From: Mesorhizobium huakuii
GTDB taxonomy: Bacteria; Pseudomonadota; Alphaproteobacteria; Rhizobiales; Rhizobiaceae
Reading direction: 5' to 3'
Assembly (NCBI RefSeq): GCF_030160235.1
Contig: NZ_BSNY01000047.1
Coordinates: 186,001-250,000, forward strand
DNA length: 64,000 nt
The notes below the pieces were generated by a model. The model was not told the DNA's origin. It did no database searches and saw only the letters and a program-made list of their open reading frames with translations. Positions within the stretch are counted from its first letter, which is position 1. Each line of letters starts with the position of its first letter. Positions 1 to 8,668 of the stretch are shown here, piece by piece. The position numbers were made by a program, and so were the translations under genes.

Positions 1-909
1 AGGCGCAGGAAAAACACGGCCGCGATTCCGCGCACAGCGCCCGCTTTCGAGCACATCGTGACCGAGGCGAGCGACAGTTTCCTGTGGCGGCTCGATGACT
101 ATCCCTGGGAACGCAATGTCTGGAACTTCCACCCGGAATACGAAATCCATCTGCTCCGCAAATCCTCCGGCGTGGTCCTTGTCGGCGATCATATCGGCGA
201 ATTCGGTCCGGGCTACCTGACCATCGTCGGCGGCGGCCTGCCGCATGACTGGGTGACGGCGGTGCAGCCGGGCGAGCTGATCGAAGGCCGCGACATCGTC
301 CTGCAATTCGACGCGCAGAGGTTGCGTGGCTCGGCGGGCCTGCTGCCGGAACTGCGCGAGCTGGAGCCGTTCCTGGAGCGGTCGCTGCGCGGCATGGTCT
401 TCCATGGGCGCACCGCGCTGGAAGGCGCCGAACTGATGGAGCGGATGGGAACCGTGCATGGGCTCGCACGCCTTTGCCTGTTCCTCGAACTGGTCGACCT
501 CCTGGCCAGGACCGACGAATACGAGCTCTTGTCGTCACCGGATTTCTCGCCGGTGCTCGACGCCGCCTCGCTCGACATCATCCAGCGCACGCTGACCTAT
601 CTGTTCCAGCATTTCGCCGAGGACCTAAAGCTGCCCGAGGTTGCCGAACGCGCCGGAATGAGCGAGAGCACATTCTCGCGCTTCTTCCAGAAGAACACCG
701 GCAACTCCTTCAGCGACCACCTCGCCAAGCTCCGGCTCTGGCAGGCCTGCAAGCTCCTGGCCGACACGGATGTCGCGATCACCGACATCTGTTTCCAGGT
801 CGGCTACATGAACATCTCCAACTTCAACCGCGCCTTCCTGCGCAGGCACAAGATGACGCCATCCTCCTACCGCAAGCTGTCGCGCCAGCGCCTGACGATG
901 CGCGCATAA
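1..909 (+). CDS. AraC-family transcriptional regulator (5' end outside window)
   Basis: This is an AraC-type DNA-binding regulator, probably the activator of the polyol transport operon that follows. The C-terminal ~85 residues carry two helix-turn-helix units, with the hallmark second-HTH stretch DICFQVGYMNISNFNRAF. The N-terminal ~180 residues look like a cupin sensing domain (FHPEYEIHLL, GDHIGEFGPG). The frame is open to base 1 with sequence typical of the family, so the GTG at 58 is unlikely to be the true start and the gene most likely begins left of the window. It ends 240 bases before the binding-protein gene. The family call is secure; the target is inferred from position. Confidence 0.9.
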   Translation, partial: RRRKNTAAIPRTAPAFEHIVTEASDSFLWRLDDYPWERNVWNFHPEYEIHLLRKSSGVVLVGDHIGEFGPGYLTIVGGGLPHDWVTAVQPGELIEGRDIVLQFDAQRLRGSAGLLPELRELEPFLERSLRGMVFHGRTALEGAELMERMGTVHGLARLCLFLELVDLLARTDEYELLSSPDFSPVLDAASLDIIQRTLTYLFQHFAEDLKLPEVAERAGMSESTFSRFFQKNTGNSFSDHLAKLRLWQACKLLADTDVAITDICFQVGYMNISNFNRAFLRRHKMTPSSYRKLSRQRLTMRA

Positions 910-1148
910 GCACGTCCTAAATCTACAGCTCTGCTGCGATCGATACTCATGTGACGGACTTCGTTACAGGGCGACGAGTTTTGCGCTGCACAATGCATAA
1001 AAGTACAGGTTTGCTGCAACGAGGCTTCTAGCTTGGCCCGGTTGAACGCCGCATTTTGGCGATGGGTGGCATGTCGTTCGGGCGATGGTGAGGATCGCGG
1101 AGCCCGAGGACTACCGCTTCCTGCGAATGTTCCTGGAGGAGAAAATCA
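910..1148 (+). promoter_or_regulatory. Promoter region with a 17-bp direct repeat, candidate AraC sites
   Basis: The intergenic region before the solute-binding gene contains two near-identical 17-bp direct repeats at 923-939 and 1003-1019, of the form TACAG[CG]T[CT]TGCTGC[GA]A. Their starts are 80 bases apart. Direct repeats on the same face of the helix are typical of AraC-family sites, and an AraC gene lies directly upstream. The role is inferred. A ribosome binding site (GGAGGAG) precedes the ATG at 1149. Confidence 0.5.
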
Positions 1149-2423
1149 ATGAAACCAATTCGGCTCGCTGCGGGCTTGGGCGCAGCTTTCATGCTTTCCG
1201 CTACCGTATCAACCATTGCGCTGGCGCAGGCGCCGGTTTGCTCGGCGCCGGTCAAGGTGCTGGCGCAGCCGCGCGACGGCCTGACGCTTCTGGAGGACTC
1301 CAAGGCCGAGTTCGAGAAGCTCGCCGGCGCCGGCTTCCAGATCGACTATCTGAACGAGAACGACCGCCGGGCGAAATCGCGCGCCGATGCGTCCACCGTC
1401 GGCAATTACAACGTCTACTATGTCGACGAAGCCAATGTCGCTTTGTTCGCCTCGTCGAAATGGATCGTGCCGCTGACCGATTATTATCCGGCTGACTATG
1501 ACTATGCCGATTTCGATCCCGGCCGCCAGAAGGTCGCCACCTTTGACGGCAAGGTCTGGTTCGCGCCGCTGACCGGCGGGGGCGACCTGATGGTCTACCG
1601 CAAGGACGTGCTCGAAGCCGCCGGCATCCAGCCGCCCAAGACGCTGGACGAGCTGATCGCCGACGTGCCGAAGCTGACCAACGCGGACAAGGGCATGTAT
1701 GGCATCGCGCTGCGCGGCGCACGCGGCTCGGGCGCCAACGTCTGGCGCTGGATGCCTTTCTTCAAGGCCTATGGCGGCCAGTGGTTCGACGGCGACAAGC
1801 CGGTCTTCAATTCGGACGCCGCCGTCAAGGCGACCGAGACCTATCTGAAGCTGTTCAAGGATTCGGCGCCCGGCACGCAGACCGGCAGCTGGGATGAATC
1901 GACCGGCGCCTTCCTGTCGGGCCAGGTCGCCATCCTCGTCGAATCGACGCCGCTGTCGGGCATGGCGGTCGACCCGAAGACCTCGCAGGTGGTCGGCAAG
2001 ATCGGCTTCCTGCCGCCGCCCTCGCCGCTGCCCGGCGGCGGCTACGGCCATGGCCTTGCCATCGCGGCGAAAGCCAATGCCGACGACGCCTCGAAGAAAT
2101 GCGCCGGCCTGTTCATCGCCTGGGCGACGTCGAAGGAAAACGAGAAGCGCCGGCTCGACGCCCACCAGTTTGGCGAACTGAACCGCACCAGCATCCTGTC
2201 CAGCAAGGAGTTCGCCGACATCTACGGCGCCGATCTCGGCCAGGCACTGGCAGAGACCGGCAAGGTCACGGCGGTCAACTTCTGGCAGGATCCGCGCTGG
2301 CCCGATCTCGGCGACCGCTGGGGCATCATCCTGGAGGAACTGGTGACCGGCACCCGCACCGACGTCAAGGGCGGCCTCAACGAGCTCGAGGCCTATGCCA
2401 ACGAGCTGGCGAAAAAGAAATAG
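1149..2423 (+). CDS. Sugar/polyol ABC transporter solute-binding protein
   Basis: This is a periplasmic family-1 extracellular solute-binding protein of 424 residues that would capture the substrate of the importer encoded downstream. A Sec signal peptide is visible in residues 1-27 (MKPIRLAAGLGAAFMLSATV, then ALAQA). The mature part shows the usual two-lobed pattern with conserved blocks YYVDEANVALFA, GGGDLMVYRKDVLEAAGI and FIAWATSKENEKRRLDA. The ATG at 1149 follows GGAGGAG at good spacing. It is the first gene of a unit with two permeases, a zinc dehydrogenase and an ATPase. The dehydrogenase points to a polyol such as xylitol or an arabitol, but the ligand cannot be read from sequence. Confidence 0.92.
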   Translation: MKPIRLAAGLGAAFMLSATVSTIALAQAPVCSAPVKVLAQPRDGLTLLEDSKAEFEKLAGAGFQIDYLNENDRRAKSRADASTVGNYNVYYVDEANVALFASSKWIVPLTDYYPADYDYADFDPGRQKVATFDGKVWFAPLTGGGDLMVYRKDVLEAAGIQPPKTLDELIADVPKLTNADKGMYGIALRGARGSGANVWRWMPFFKAYGGQWFDGDKPVFNSDAAVKATETYLKLFKDSAPGTQTGSWDESTGAFLSGQVAILVESTPLSGMAVDPKTSQVVGKIGFLPPPSPLPGGGYGHGLAIAAKANADDASKKCAGLFIAWATSKENEKRRLDAHQFGELNRTSILSSKEFADIYGADLGQALAETGKVTAVNFWQDPRWPDLGDRWGIILEELVTGTRTDVKGGLNELEAYANELAKKK

Positions 2424-2547
2424 AGCCATCCTCCCGCCCGTGGCGCGCGGTCCGCGGCATTGTCCGCAATGCCGGGACCTGCGCGCCGCTGGGACTTTGC
2501 CCAACGAGGAAATCATGCCGACACGATCGAGACGCAAGCGAGGATAG

Positions 2548-3420
2548 ATGCCCATGGCCCGACGCACGTCGCTCCCTGTCACCTTCGTCGTTCCGACCAT
2601 CGCCATCCTTCTGGTTCTGTCGATGGTGCCGACGCTCTACGCCATTGTCATCGCCTTGCAGAATCGCGAGTTGAGCACGCCCGATTATTCCTGGGTCTGG
2701 CTGTCGAACTTCGTCGACCTGTTCCTCGACCGCCGCTTCCTCAATGCGGTCTGGGTGTCGGTGAAATGGGAGATCGTCACCGTTGTCGCGACCATGGTGG
2801 TGGCGATCGGCCACGGCGTGCTGATGTTCGAGGTCGCCAGCCCACGCCTGCGCAATGTCTACTGCCTGCTGTTCATCATCCCGGTGCTGTTGCCGCGCGT
2901 CTCGGCGGCCTTCGTCTGGAAGTTCGCCTACCATCCGCTCTACGGCATCGCCACCTATCCCTATAGGCTACTGACCGGCGGGCTGATCTTCGACCCGTTG
3001 TCGAAGCCGGGGACGGCCTTGTTCGCCGTCGCTTCGGTCGATGTCTGGCAATGGGGGCTGTTCTTCGCCGTCATCGTGCTGAAGCTGCTGGAAACCCTGC
3101 CGCCGCAGCCGATCGAGGCGGCGCGGCTCGACCATGCCAAGCGCTGGCAGATCCACGCCTATGTCACCTTGCCGATGCTGAAGGCGCCGTTGATCAGCCT
3201 GATGTTCGTCAAGATGATCGAATCGCTGCGCTCCTTCGACCTGATCTATGTCATGACCCGTGGAGGGCCGGGCGTGGCCACCGAGACGCTCGACATGTAC
3301 GCCTTCTCGCAAGGCTTCATCGAGTCCGGCAAAGTCTCCTACGCCTCGGCCATGGCCGTGCTGATGATGATCGCCACCGTCATCACCTTCACCATGCTGT
3401 GGAAGCGGGTGCAGGCATGA
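2548..3420 (+). CDS. Polyol ABC transporter permease, MalF type
   Basis: This 290-residue inner-membrane permease has about six membrane segments and is one of two subunits forming the channel. The EAA loop, the contact site for the ATPase, is seen as EAARLDHAKRWQIHAYVTLP near residues 190-209. The N-terminus is a hydrophobic signal-anchor (LPVTFVVPTIAILLVLSMVP). The ATG at 2548 is preceded by GAGG; a second in-frame ATG at 2554 is possible. The stop overlaps the start of the next permease as ATGA, so the two are translationally coupled. Confidence 0.92.
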   Translation: MPMARRTSLPVTFVVPTIAILLVLSMVPTLYAIVIALQNRELSTPDYSWVWLSNFVDLFLDRRFLNAVWVSVKWEIVTVVATMVVAIGHGVLMFEVASPRLRNVYCLLFIIPVLLPRVSAAFVWKFAYHPLYGIATYPYRLLTGGLIFDPLSKPGTALFAVASVDVWQWGLFFAVIVLKLLETLPPQPIEAARLDHAKRWQIHAYVTLPMLKAPLISLMFVKMIESLRSFDLIYVMTRGGPGVATETLDMYAFSQGFIESGKVSYASAMAVLMMIATVITFTMLWKRVQA

Positions 3421-4229
3421 AGCCCGGCAGACTGATCGGCAAGGCCATATTGGCGCTGGCTGGATTCCTGGCCGTGTTCCCGCTGCTGTGGACGGCGCTC
3501 AATGCACTGAAGAACAATGTCGACATCATCACCCGCGTGCCGCGGCTGGTGTTCACGCCGACATGGGCCAACATCGGCTACATCCTCGGCCGCGACAGCG
3601 TGCTCACCGGGCTCTACAACTCGATTGTCGCCTGCGGCTCGGCCGTGCTGATCGGCGTCGTGCTCGGCTTGCCCGCGGCTTACGCGGTGGCGCGCTATCC
3701 CAACCGCTGGGCCGGCGACATCCAGTTCTTCGTCCTGTCGCTGCGCTTCCTGCCGCCGGTGGCGGTCGCCATCCCGCTGATGGTGATCTGGCTGCAGATC
3801 GGCCTCTACGATACTTTGCCGGCGCTGATCGTCACCTACTCGCTGCTCACCATCTCGGTGATCATGTGGCTCGCCATCCCTGCCTTCCAGAGCGTGCCGA
3901 AGGAGATCGAGGAAGCGGCCTTCGTCGATGGCTACGGCGCCTATTCGGTGTTCTGGCGCATCGCGCTGCCCGTGGCCGCCCGCTCCTTGGCAGGGGCGGT
4001 CGCCTTCAGCTTCGTCCTGGTCTGGAACGAGTTCCTGATCGCGCTGATGCTGTCCAGCTCCAACGCCAAGACCTTGCCGATCGTCGCGTCCGAACTCTCC
4101 CAGCAAGGCATGAACGTGCCATGGGGCATTCTCAACGCCTCGGTCGTGCTCCTGTCGCTGCCGCCGCTGCTGTTCCTCGGCGTGCTCAGCGGCTTCCTGA
4201 ATTCCGTTTTCCGGCAAAAAAAGACTTGA
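3417..4229 (+). CDS. Polyol ABC transporter permease, MalG type
   Basis: This is the second permease subunit, 270 residues, with six predicted membrane helices. The EAA motif (EEAAFVDGYGAYSVFWRIALP) lies in the final third, as in MalG-type proteins. The start is the ATG at 3417, which overlaps the previous stop (ATGA); a longer open frame upstream only reads through the preceding gene. The zinc dehydrogenase gene begins 15 bases after the stop, consistent with one operon. Confidence 0.92.
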   Translation: MKPGRLIGKAILALAGFLAVFPLLWTALNALKNNVDIITRVPRLVFTPTWANIGYILGRDSVLTGLYNSIVACGSAVLIGVVLGLPAAYAVARYPNRWAGDIQFFVLSLRFLPPVAVAIPLMVIWLQIGLYDTLPALIVTYSLLTISVIMWLAIPAFQSVPKEIEEAAFVDGYGAYSVFWRIALPVAARSLAGAVAFSFVLVWNEFLIALMLSSSNAKTLPIVASELSQQGMNVPWGILNASVVLLSLPPLLFLGVLSGFLNSVFRQKKT

Positions 4230-4244
4230 TGTGAGGATTTCCCG

Positions 4245-5291
4245 ATGCGGGCACTGGTGCTTGAGAAAAAAGGCGAACTGTCGCTGCGCGAGATCGCGCT
4301 GCCGCTCGATGTCGGGCCGGACGATGTCAAGATAGCCATCCACACGGTCGGCGTCTGCGGCAGCGACGTGCACTATTACACACATGGCGCCATCGGCAGC
4401 TATGTCGTGCGCGCGCCGATGGTGCTCGGCCACGAGGCCGCGGGAACCGTCGTCGAGACCGGCGCCAATGTCGAGACGTTCAAGGTCGGTGACCGCGTCT
4501 GCATGGAGCCGGGCGTGCCGAACCTGTCGTCGCGCGCGACCAAGCTCGGCATCTACAATGTCGACCCCGACGTCAGCTTCTGGGCGACGCCGCCGGTGCA
4601 TGGCGTGCTGGCGCCCTATGCGGTGCACCCCGCCGCCTTCACCTACAAACTGCCGGACAACGTCTCCTTCGCCGAGGGCGCGATGGTCGAGCCCTTCGCC
4701 ATCGGCATGCAGGCGGCAAGCCGTGCCCGGATCGTCCCCGGCGATGTCGCCGTCGTCATCGGCTGCGGCCCGATCGGCATCATGATCGCGCTTGCCGCCC
4801 TTGCCGGCGGCTGTTCAAAGGTGCTGATCTCCGATTTTTCCGCGCCCAAGCTGAAGATCGCCGCGCAGTATGCAGGCATCGTGCCGGTCAATATCGGCGA
4901 GCGGTCGCTGGCCGATGCGGTCGCAGCGGCAACCGACAATTGGGGGGCCGACATCGTCTTCGAGGCAAGCGGCAGCCCGAAGGCCTTTGCCGATCTGTTC
5001 GATGTCGTGCGGCCGGGCGGCGCTGTGGTGCTTGTCGGGCTGCCGGTGGAGCCGGTGGTCCTCAACGTGCCGGCGGCGATCTCCAAGGAGGTGCGCATCG
5101 AGACGGTGTTCCGCTATGCCAACATCTTCGACCGCGCCTTGCAGCTCATCGCCTCCGGCAAGGTCGACCTCAAGCCGCTGATCACAGGCACCTATGATTT
5201 CTCCGACAGCATCGAGGCATTCGAGCGGGCTGCCCAAGGCAAACCGGAAGACGTCAAGCTGCAGATCCTGCTCACCGGCGAGAAGGGATGA
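4245..5291 (+). CDS. Zinc-dependent polyol (xylitol/sorbitol-type) dehydrogenase
   Basis: This is a 348-residue medium-chain dehydrogenase expected to oxidise a polyol to a ketose with NAD+. Catalytic zinc ligands are visible as Cys38 (VGVCGSD) and the pair His63-Glu64 (LGHEAAG). The Rossmann glycines lie in VIGCGPIG. The region CMEPGVPN followed by YNVDP and FWATPP is typical of the sorbitol/xylitol dehydrogenase branch, which lacks the four-Cys structural zinc site. The gene sits inside the transporter operon and overlaps the ATPase gene by four bases. The exact polyol is unknown; xylitol is the usual annotation for this branch. Confidence 0.88.
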   Translation: MRALVLEKKGELSLREIALPLDVGPDDVKIAIHTVGVCGSDVHYYTHGAIGSYVVRAPMVLGHEAAGTVVETGANVETFKVGDRVCMEPGVPNLSSRATKLGIYNVDPDVSFWATPPVHGVLAPYAVHPAAFTYKLPDNVSFAEGAMVEPFAIGMQAASRARIVPGDVAVVIGCGPIGIMIALAALAGGCSKVLISDFSAPKLKIAAQYAGIVPVNIGERSLADAVAAATDNWGADIVFEASGSPKAFADLFDVVRPGGAVVLVGLPVEPVVLNVPAAISKEVRIETVFRYANIFDRALQLIASGKVDLKPLITGTYDFSDSIEAFERAAQGKPEDVKLQILLTGEKG

Positions 5292-6379
5292 TCATGTCCG
5301 CGATCGTTTGCTCCCATGTCGACAAGGCCTATGGCGCCACCACGGTCATCCGCGACCTCAACCTCTCCATCGAGGAACATGAATTCGTCGTGTTTCTCGG
5401 CCCGTCCGGCTGCGGCAAGTCGACCTTGCTGCGCATGCTGGCGGGGCTGGAGGATATCAGCGGCGGCGAGGTCTCGATCGGCGGCAAGGTGGTCAACGAT
5501 CTCGATCCGGGCGACCGCGGCATCGCCATGGTGTTCCAGAACTACGCGCTCTATCCGCACATGACGATCTTCGACAACATCGCCTTCGGGCTGCGGCGCC
5601 AGAAGGTGCCTTTGGCAGAGATCCGCAAGCGGGTCGAGGCGGTATCGAGGACGCTCGGGCTGGATCCCTATCTCGGCCGCAAGCCGGCCGAGCTTTCCGG
5701 CGGCCAGCAGCAGCGCGTTGCCATTGCACGTGCAATGATCAAGACGCCGAAAGTGTTCCTGTTCGACGAGCCGCTTTCCAATCTCGATGCCAAGCTGCGC
5801 AACCATATGCGTGTCGAGATCGCACGCCTGCACCAGTCGCTGAAGACCACCACCGTCTACGTCACCCATGACCAACTGGAGGCGATGACGCTCGCCGACC
5901 GCATCGTGCTGCTGAAAGAGGGTGTCATCGAGCAGATCGGCGCACCGGCGGAAATCTACCTGCGCCCCGCCAACATGTTCGTGGCCGGCTTCATCGGCAC
6001 GCCGAACATGAATTTTGTCGAGGTGACGGTCGGCCGCTCAGACAATGGCTGGACGCTGACCGGCGCCGGAACGGTGCTTTCGATCGAGGGCCGGGCTTTC
6101 CATCTGCGGCATGGCGACCGCGCCGTGCTGGGCATCCGGCCGCCGGACCTGAAGACGGCCAATGCCGGCGCCCCTGGCACATTGCAAGGCACGGCCGACC
6201 TGATCGAATTCCACGGCAATGATGCGCTGGTGACATTCGGCTCCGGCGGCAAGGAGATCAGCGCGCTGGTTCCGGCACGCGAGTGCCCGGCGCTGAATGC
6301 CCCTGTCCGCTACACATTCGAGGAAGAGGCCATCCATCTGTTCGACGCAACGTCAGGCGCGTCGCTGCGCAAGCAGTAG
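5288..6379 (+). CDS. ABC transporter ATP-binding protein, MalK/UgpC type
   Basis: This 363-residue ATPase drives the preceding permeases. Walker A is at about residues 38-45 (GPSGCGKS), the signature is LSGGQQQR, Walker B is VFLFDEP, and the switch His is in [10 protein letters not shown]-terminal OB/TOBE regulatory domain (about residues 235-355) is typical of carbohydrate importers. The first ATG (5288) overlaps the dehydrogenase stop; a second ATG lies at 5294. The stop codon is embedded in a short hairpin shared with the convergent kinase gene. Confidence 0.93.
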   Translation: MIMSAIVCSHVDKAYGATTVIRDLNLSIEEHEFVVFLGPSGCGKSTLLRMLAGLEDISGGEVSIGGKVVNDLDPGDRGIAMVFQNYALYPHMTIFDNIAFGLRRQKVPLAEIRKRVEAVSRTLGLDPYLGRKPAELSGGQQQRVAIARAMIKTPKVFLFDEPLSNLDAKLRNHMRVEIARLHQSLKTTTVYVTHDQLEAMTLADRIVLLKEGVIEQIGAPAEIYLRPANMFVAGFIGTPNMNFVEVTVGRSDNGWTLTGAGTVLSIEGRAFHLRHGDRAVLGIRPPDLKTANAGAPGTLQGTADLIEFHGNDALVTFGSGGKEISALVPARECPALNAPVRYTFEEEAIHLFDATSGASLRKQ

Positions 6380-6390
6380 GCAAAGCCTAC
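6376..6390. terminator. Small hairpin holding both convergent stop codons
   Basis: The sequence GTAGGC-AAA-GCCTAC forms a perfect 6-bp stem with a 3-base loop. The TAG of the plus-strand ATPase and the TAG of the minus-strand kinase both fall in the stem. There is no T tract, so a classic rho-independent terminator is not shown; the position suggests a minimal bidirectional end signal. Confidence 0.4.
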
Positions 6391-7973
6391 CGGATGGCGT
6401 CGAGCGCCTGGCGCTGGCGGTGCATCTCCAGGAAGATCCGGTAGTCGCGATCGAAGCGGGCGCCGGCTGCCGGGTTGGCGGCCCGCCTCTTGCCGCCCTG
6501 CTGCATGGCAAGACAGGCGGCGTTGAGGTCGGGGAAAAGTCCGGCGGCGGTGGCGGCGACCATGCCGGTGCCGAGCAGCACCGCCTCGTCGGCCAGCGGC
6601 TCGACCACCGTGCAGCCCGTGGCGTCGGCATAAAGCTCCATCAGCAGCGGGTTCTTGGTGTGGCCGCCGGTGACGTGCAGCGTGTCGATCAGATAGCCGT
6701 TCTCGTTCAGCGCCTCGAGCACATGGCGCACGCCCAGCGCGATGCCGACGGCGGTGCGCCAATAGAGCTTGCACAGGCTGTCGAAGGAGGAATCCAGCGT
6801 CAGCCCGCTGACGACGCCTACGGCGTGCGGATCGGCGAGCGGCGAGCGGTTGCCGTGAAAATCCGGAAGCACATGCAGGCGCGCGGCGAGGTTCTCGCCT
6901 TCCATGGCGCGCAGTTCCGCGACACGCCTGGCGATTTTGGCATGCATGGCGGCGTCCGGCTCGCCGCCGGCGCCATGCCAGCGGATGATGTGGTCGAGCA
7001 ACGCGCCGGTGGCCGACTGGCCGCCTTCCGACAGCCACAGCTTCGGCAGCGCCGCGCCGTAATAGGGGCCCCAGACACCGGCGAAAGGCTGCGGATCGGG
7101 CGACATCGCCATGACGCAGCTCGATGTGCCGGCGATCAGCGCCAGATGCCGGCCGATATCCTGCTCGTCGCCGGCAAAGCCGCCGAGCACGCCAAGCGCG
7201 CCGGCATAGGCATCGATGACACCGGCACCGACCCGGCATTTCTCCGTCAGACCGAGTTCCGCAGCAGCTTGCGCCGTCAGCGGGCCGATGTCGGCGCCGA
7301 CCGGACTGGCCCGCTCCGGCAGATTGCCGTGCTCGAAGAGATCGTCGAGGCCGACGATCTCGAAGAAATCGCGCTGCCAGGCGGTGTCTTCATGCGCCAG
7401 ATAAGTCCATTTCGCCGTCAGCGTGCATTGCGAGCGGGCCAGCGAACCGCTCGCCTGCCAGGTCAGGAAATCGGCCAGGTCGAATAGATAGCCGGCTTCA
7501 TTCCACGTATCAGGCAGGTTGCGCTTCAGCCACATCAGCTTCGGCGTCGCCATCTCCGGCGACATGACGCCGCCAATATAGTTGAGCACCTCGTGGCTGC
7601 TTGCCGTGCATTCGTCGGCCTCGGCAATGGCGCGGTGGTCGAGCCAGACGATGGTGTCCCAGCGCTTCTCACCTGTGGTCGAAACGCTGAGCTGATCGCC
7701 TTGACGGTCGCGCACCACCAGGGAACAGGTCGCGTCAAACGAGATGCCGACGATGTCCTGCGCCGCGACGCCGGCTTTTTCGCGGGCGGCCCGCACGGCG
7801 GCGCAGACCGCCGACCAGATATCGCGCGAATCATGCTCGGCGTGATCGGGCTTTGGCTGGTTCATGGCGATCGGCCGGTCGGCACGGCCAAGCAAGGTAC
7901 CACTGGCGTCGAGAATGCCCGCGCGAGCGCTCCCGGTGCCGACATCGACCGCGCAAACAAACTGTTTCGTCAA
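6387..7973 (-). CDS. FGGY-family carbohydrate kinase, D-ribulokinase-like
   Basis: This 528-residue kinase would phosphorylate a ketopentose produced by the dehydrogenases of the operon. The N-terminal phosphate-binding motif is clear (AVDVGTGSARAGI, residues 9-21), as is the second-domain block LIAGTSSCVMA and the late glycine motif LHVTGGHTKNP. The length and the early NQPKPDHAEHDSRDIW block fit the D-ribulokinase/FGGY subgroup more than xylulokinase. The start is a TTG overlapping the TGA of the HAD gene (four bases), so it is translationally coupled and last in the operon. Substrate assignment is tentative. Confidence 0.85.
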   Translation of the reverse strand: MTKQFVCAVDVGTGSARAGILDASGTLLGRADRPIAMNQPKPDHAEHDSRDIWSAVCAAVRAAREKAGVAAQDIVGISFDATCSLVVRDRQGDQLSVSTTGEKRWDTIVWLDHRAIAEADECTASSHEVLNYIGGVMSPEMATPKLMWLKRNLPDTWNEAGYLFDLADFLTWQASGSLARSQCTLTAKWTYLAHEDTAWQRDFFEIVGLDDLFEHGNLPERASPVGADIGPLTAQAAAELGLTEKCRVGAGVIDAYAGALGVLGGFAGDEQDIGRHLALIAGTSSCVMAMSPDPQPFAGVWGPYYGAALPKLWLSEGGQSATGALLDHIIRWHGAGGEPDAAMHAKIARRVAELRAMEGENLAARLHVLPDFHGNRSPLADPHAVGVVSGLTLDSSFDSLCKLYWRTAVGIALGVRHVLEALNENGYLIDTLHVTGGHTKNPLLMELYADATGCTVVEPLADEAVLLGTGMVAATAAGLFPDLNAACLAMQQGGKRRAANPAAGARFDRDYRIFLEMHRQRQALDAIR

Positions 7974-8653
7974 GATGCTCTAACTCTCGCTCCCAGGCCT
8001 GCAATCAGATCGGGCAATTGCAGCATGTCAGCGAATATAAAGTCCGGTTCACTCGACGCAAGCCGCGCTTTCAGTGCGGGGTTGCCGGCATGCGCGCCGC
8101 CGGTGAAGGCAAGGACGCGCATGCCGGCCGCGCGCGCCGCCGCGACGCCGGCCGGACTGTCCTCGATGACGAGGCATTTGCGCGGATGCGCCCGCATGCT
8201 GGCGGCGGCGTGCAGGAAAAGGTCGGGTGCGGGCTTTCCCTTGGCGACCATGGCGGCGCTGAACAGATGCGGCTCCATCAGCCCGAGCAGGCCGGTGACG
8301 TCGAGCGCATAGCGGATGCGCTCCAGCGTGCCCGAAGAGGCGACGCAGAACGGCAGGCCAAGCTTCGGCAGCACCTCCTTGACCCCAGGGATCGGCTTGA
8401 GCTCCTCACGGAATTTTCGCATGAGGTCGACGCGCATGGCGGTCAGATGCTGATCGCTGATCTCCAGGCTGAAGTCGCGGGCAAGGATCTCACGCACGCT
8501 TTTCATGCTCTTGCCGAGGAAATGCTCGTAGGCAGCATCCTCACTGACAGTGCCGCCGGCAAGTTCGATCATGCCGAGCAGCGCCGAGACGGAGAGCGCC
8601 TCGCTGTCGACCAGAACGCCATCGCAGTCGAAGATGACCAGTTCAGGCGTCAT
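7970..8653 (-). CDS. HAD-superfamily phosphatase (beta-PGM-like)
   Basis: This 227-residue haloacid dehalogenase-type hydrolase has the nucleophile motif FDCDGVLVDSE (residues 8-18), motif II in VASSGT, the lysine in AKGKPAPD and motif IV VIEDSPAG. The cap between motifs I and II is the helical type of beta-phosphoglucomutase relatives. It is cotranscribed with the mannitol dehydrogenase and the kinase and may remove phosphate from a sugar or polyol phosphate. The physiological substrate cannot be read from the sequence. Confidence 0.87.
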   Translation of the reverse strand: MTPELVIFDCDGVLVDSEALSVSALLGMIELAGGTVSEDAAYEHFLGKSMKSVREILARDFSLEISDQHLTAMRVDLMRKFREELKPIPGVKEVLPKLGLPFCVASSGTLERIRYALDVTGLLGLMEPHLFSAAMVAKGKPAPDLFLHAAASMRAHPRKCLVIEDSPAGVAAARAAGMRVLAFTGGAHAGNPALKARLASSEPDFIFADMLQLPDLIAGLGARVRAS

Positions 8654-8668
8654 GATGGTTGATGGCTC

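Noticed and set aside
3339-4628. 429-codon minus-strand open frame
   Set aside because: It is antisense to the MalG-type permease and the dehydrogenase; no recognisable protein features.
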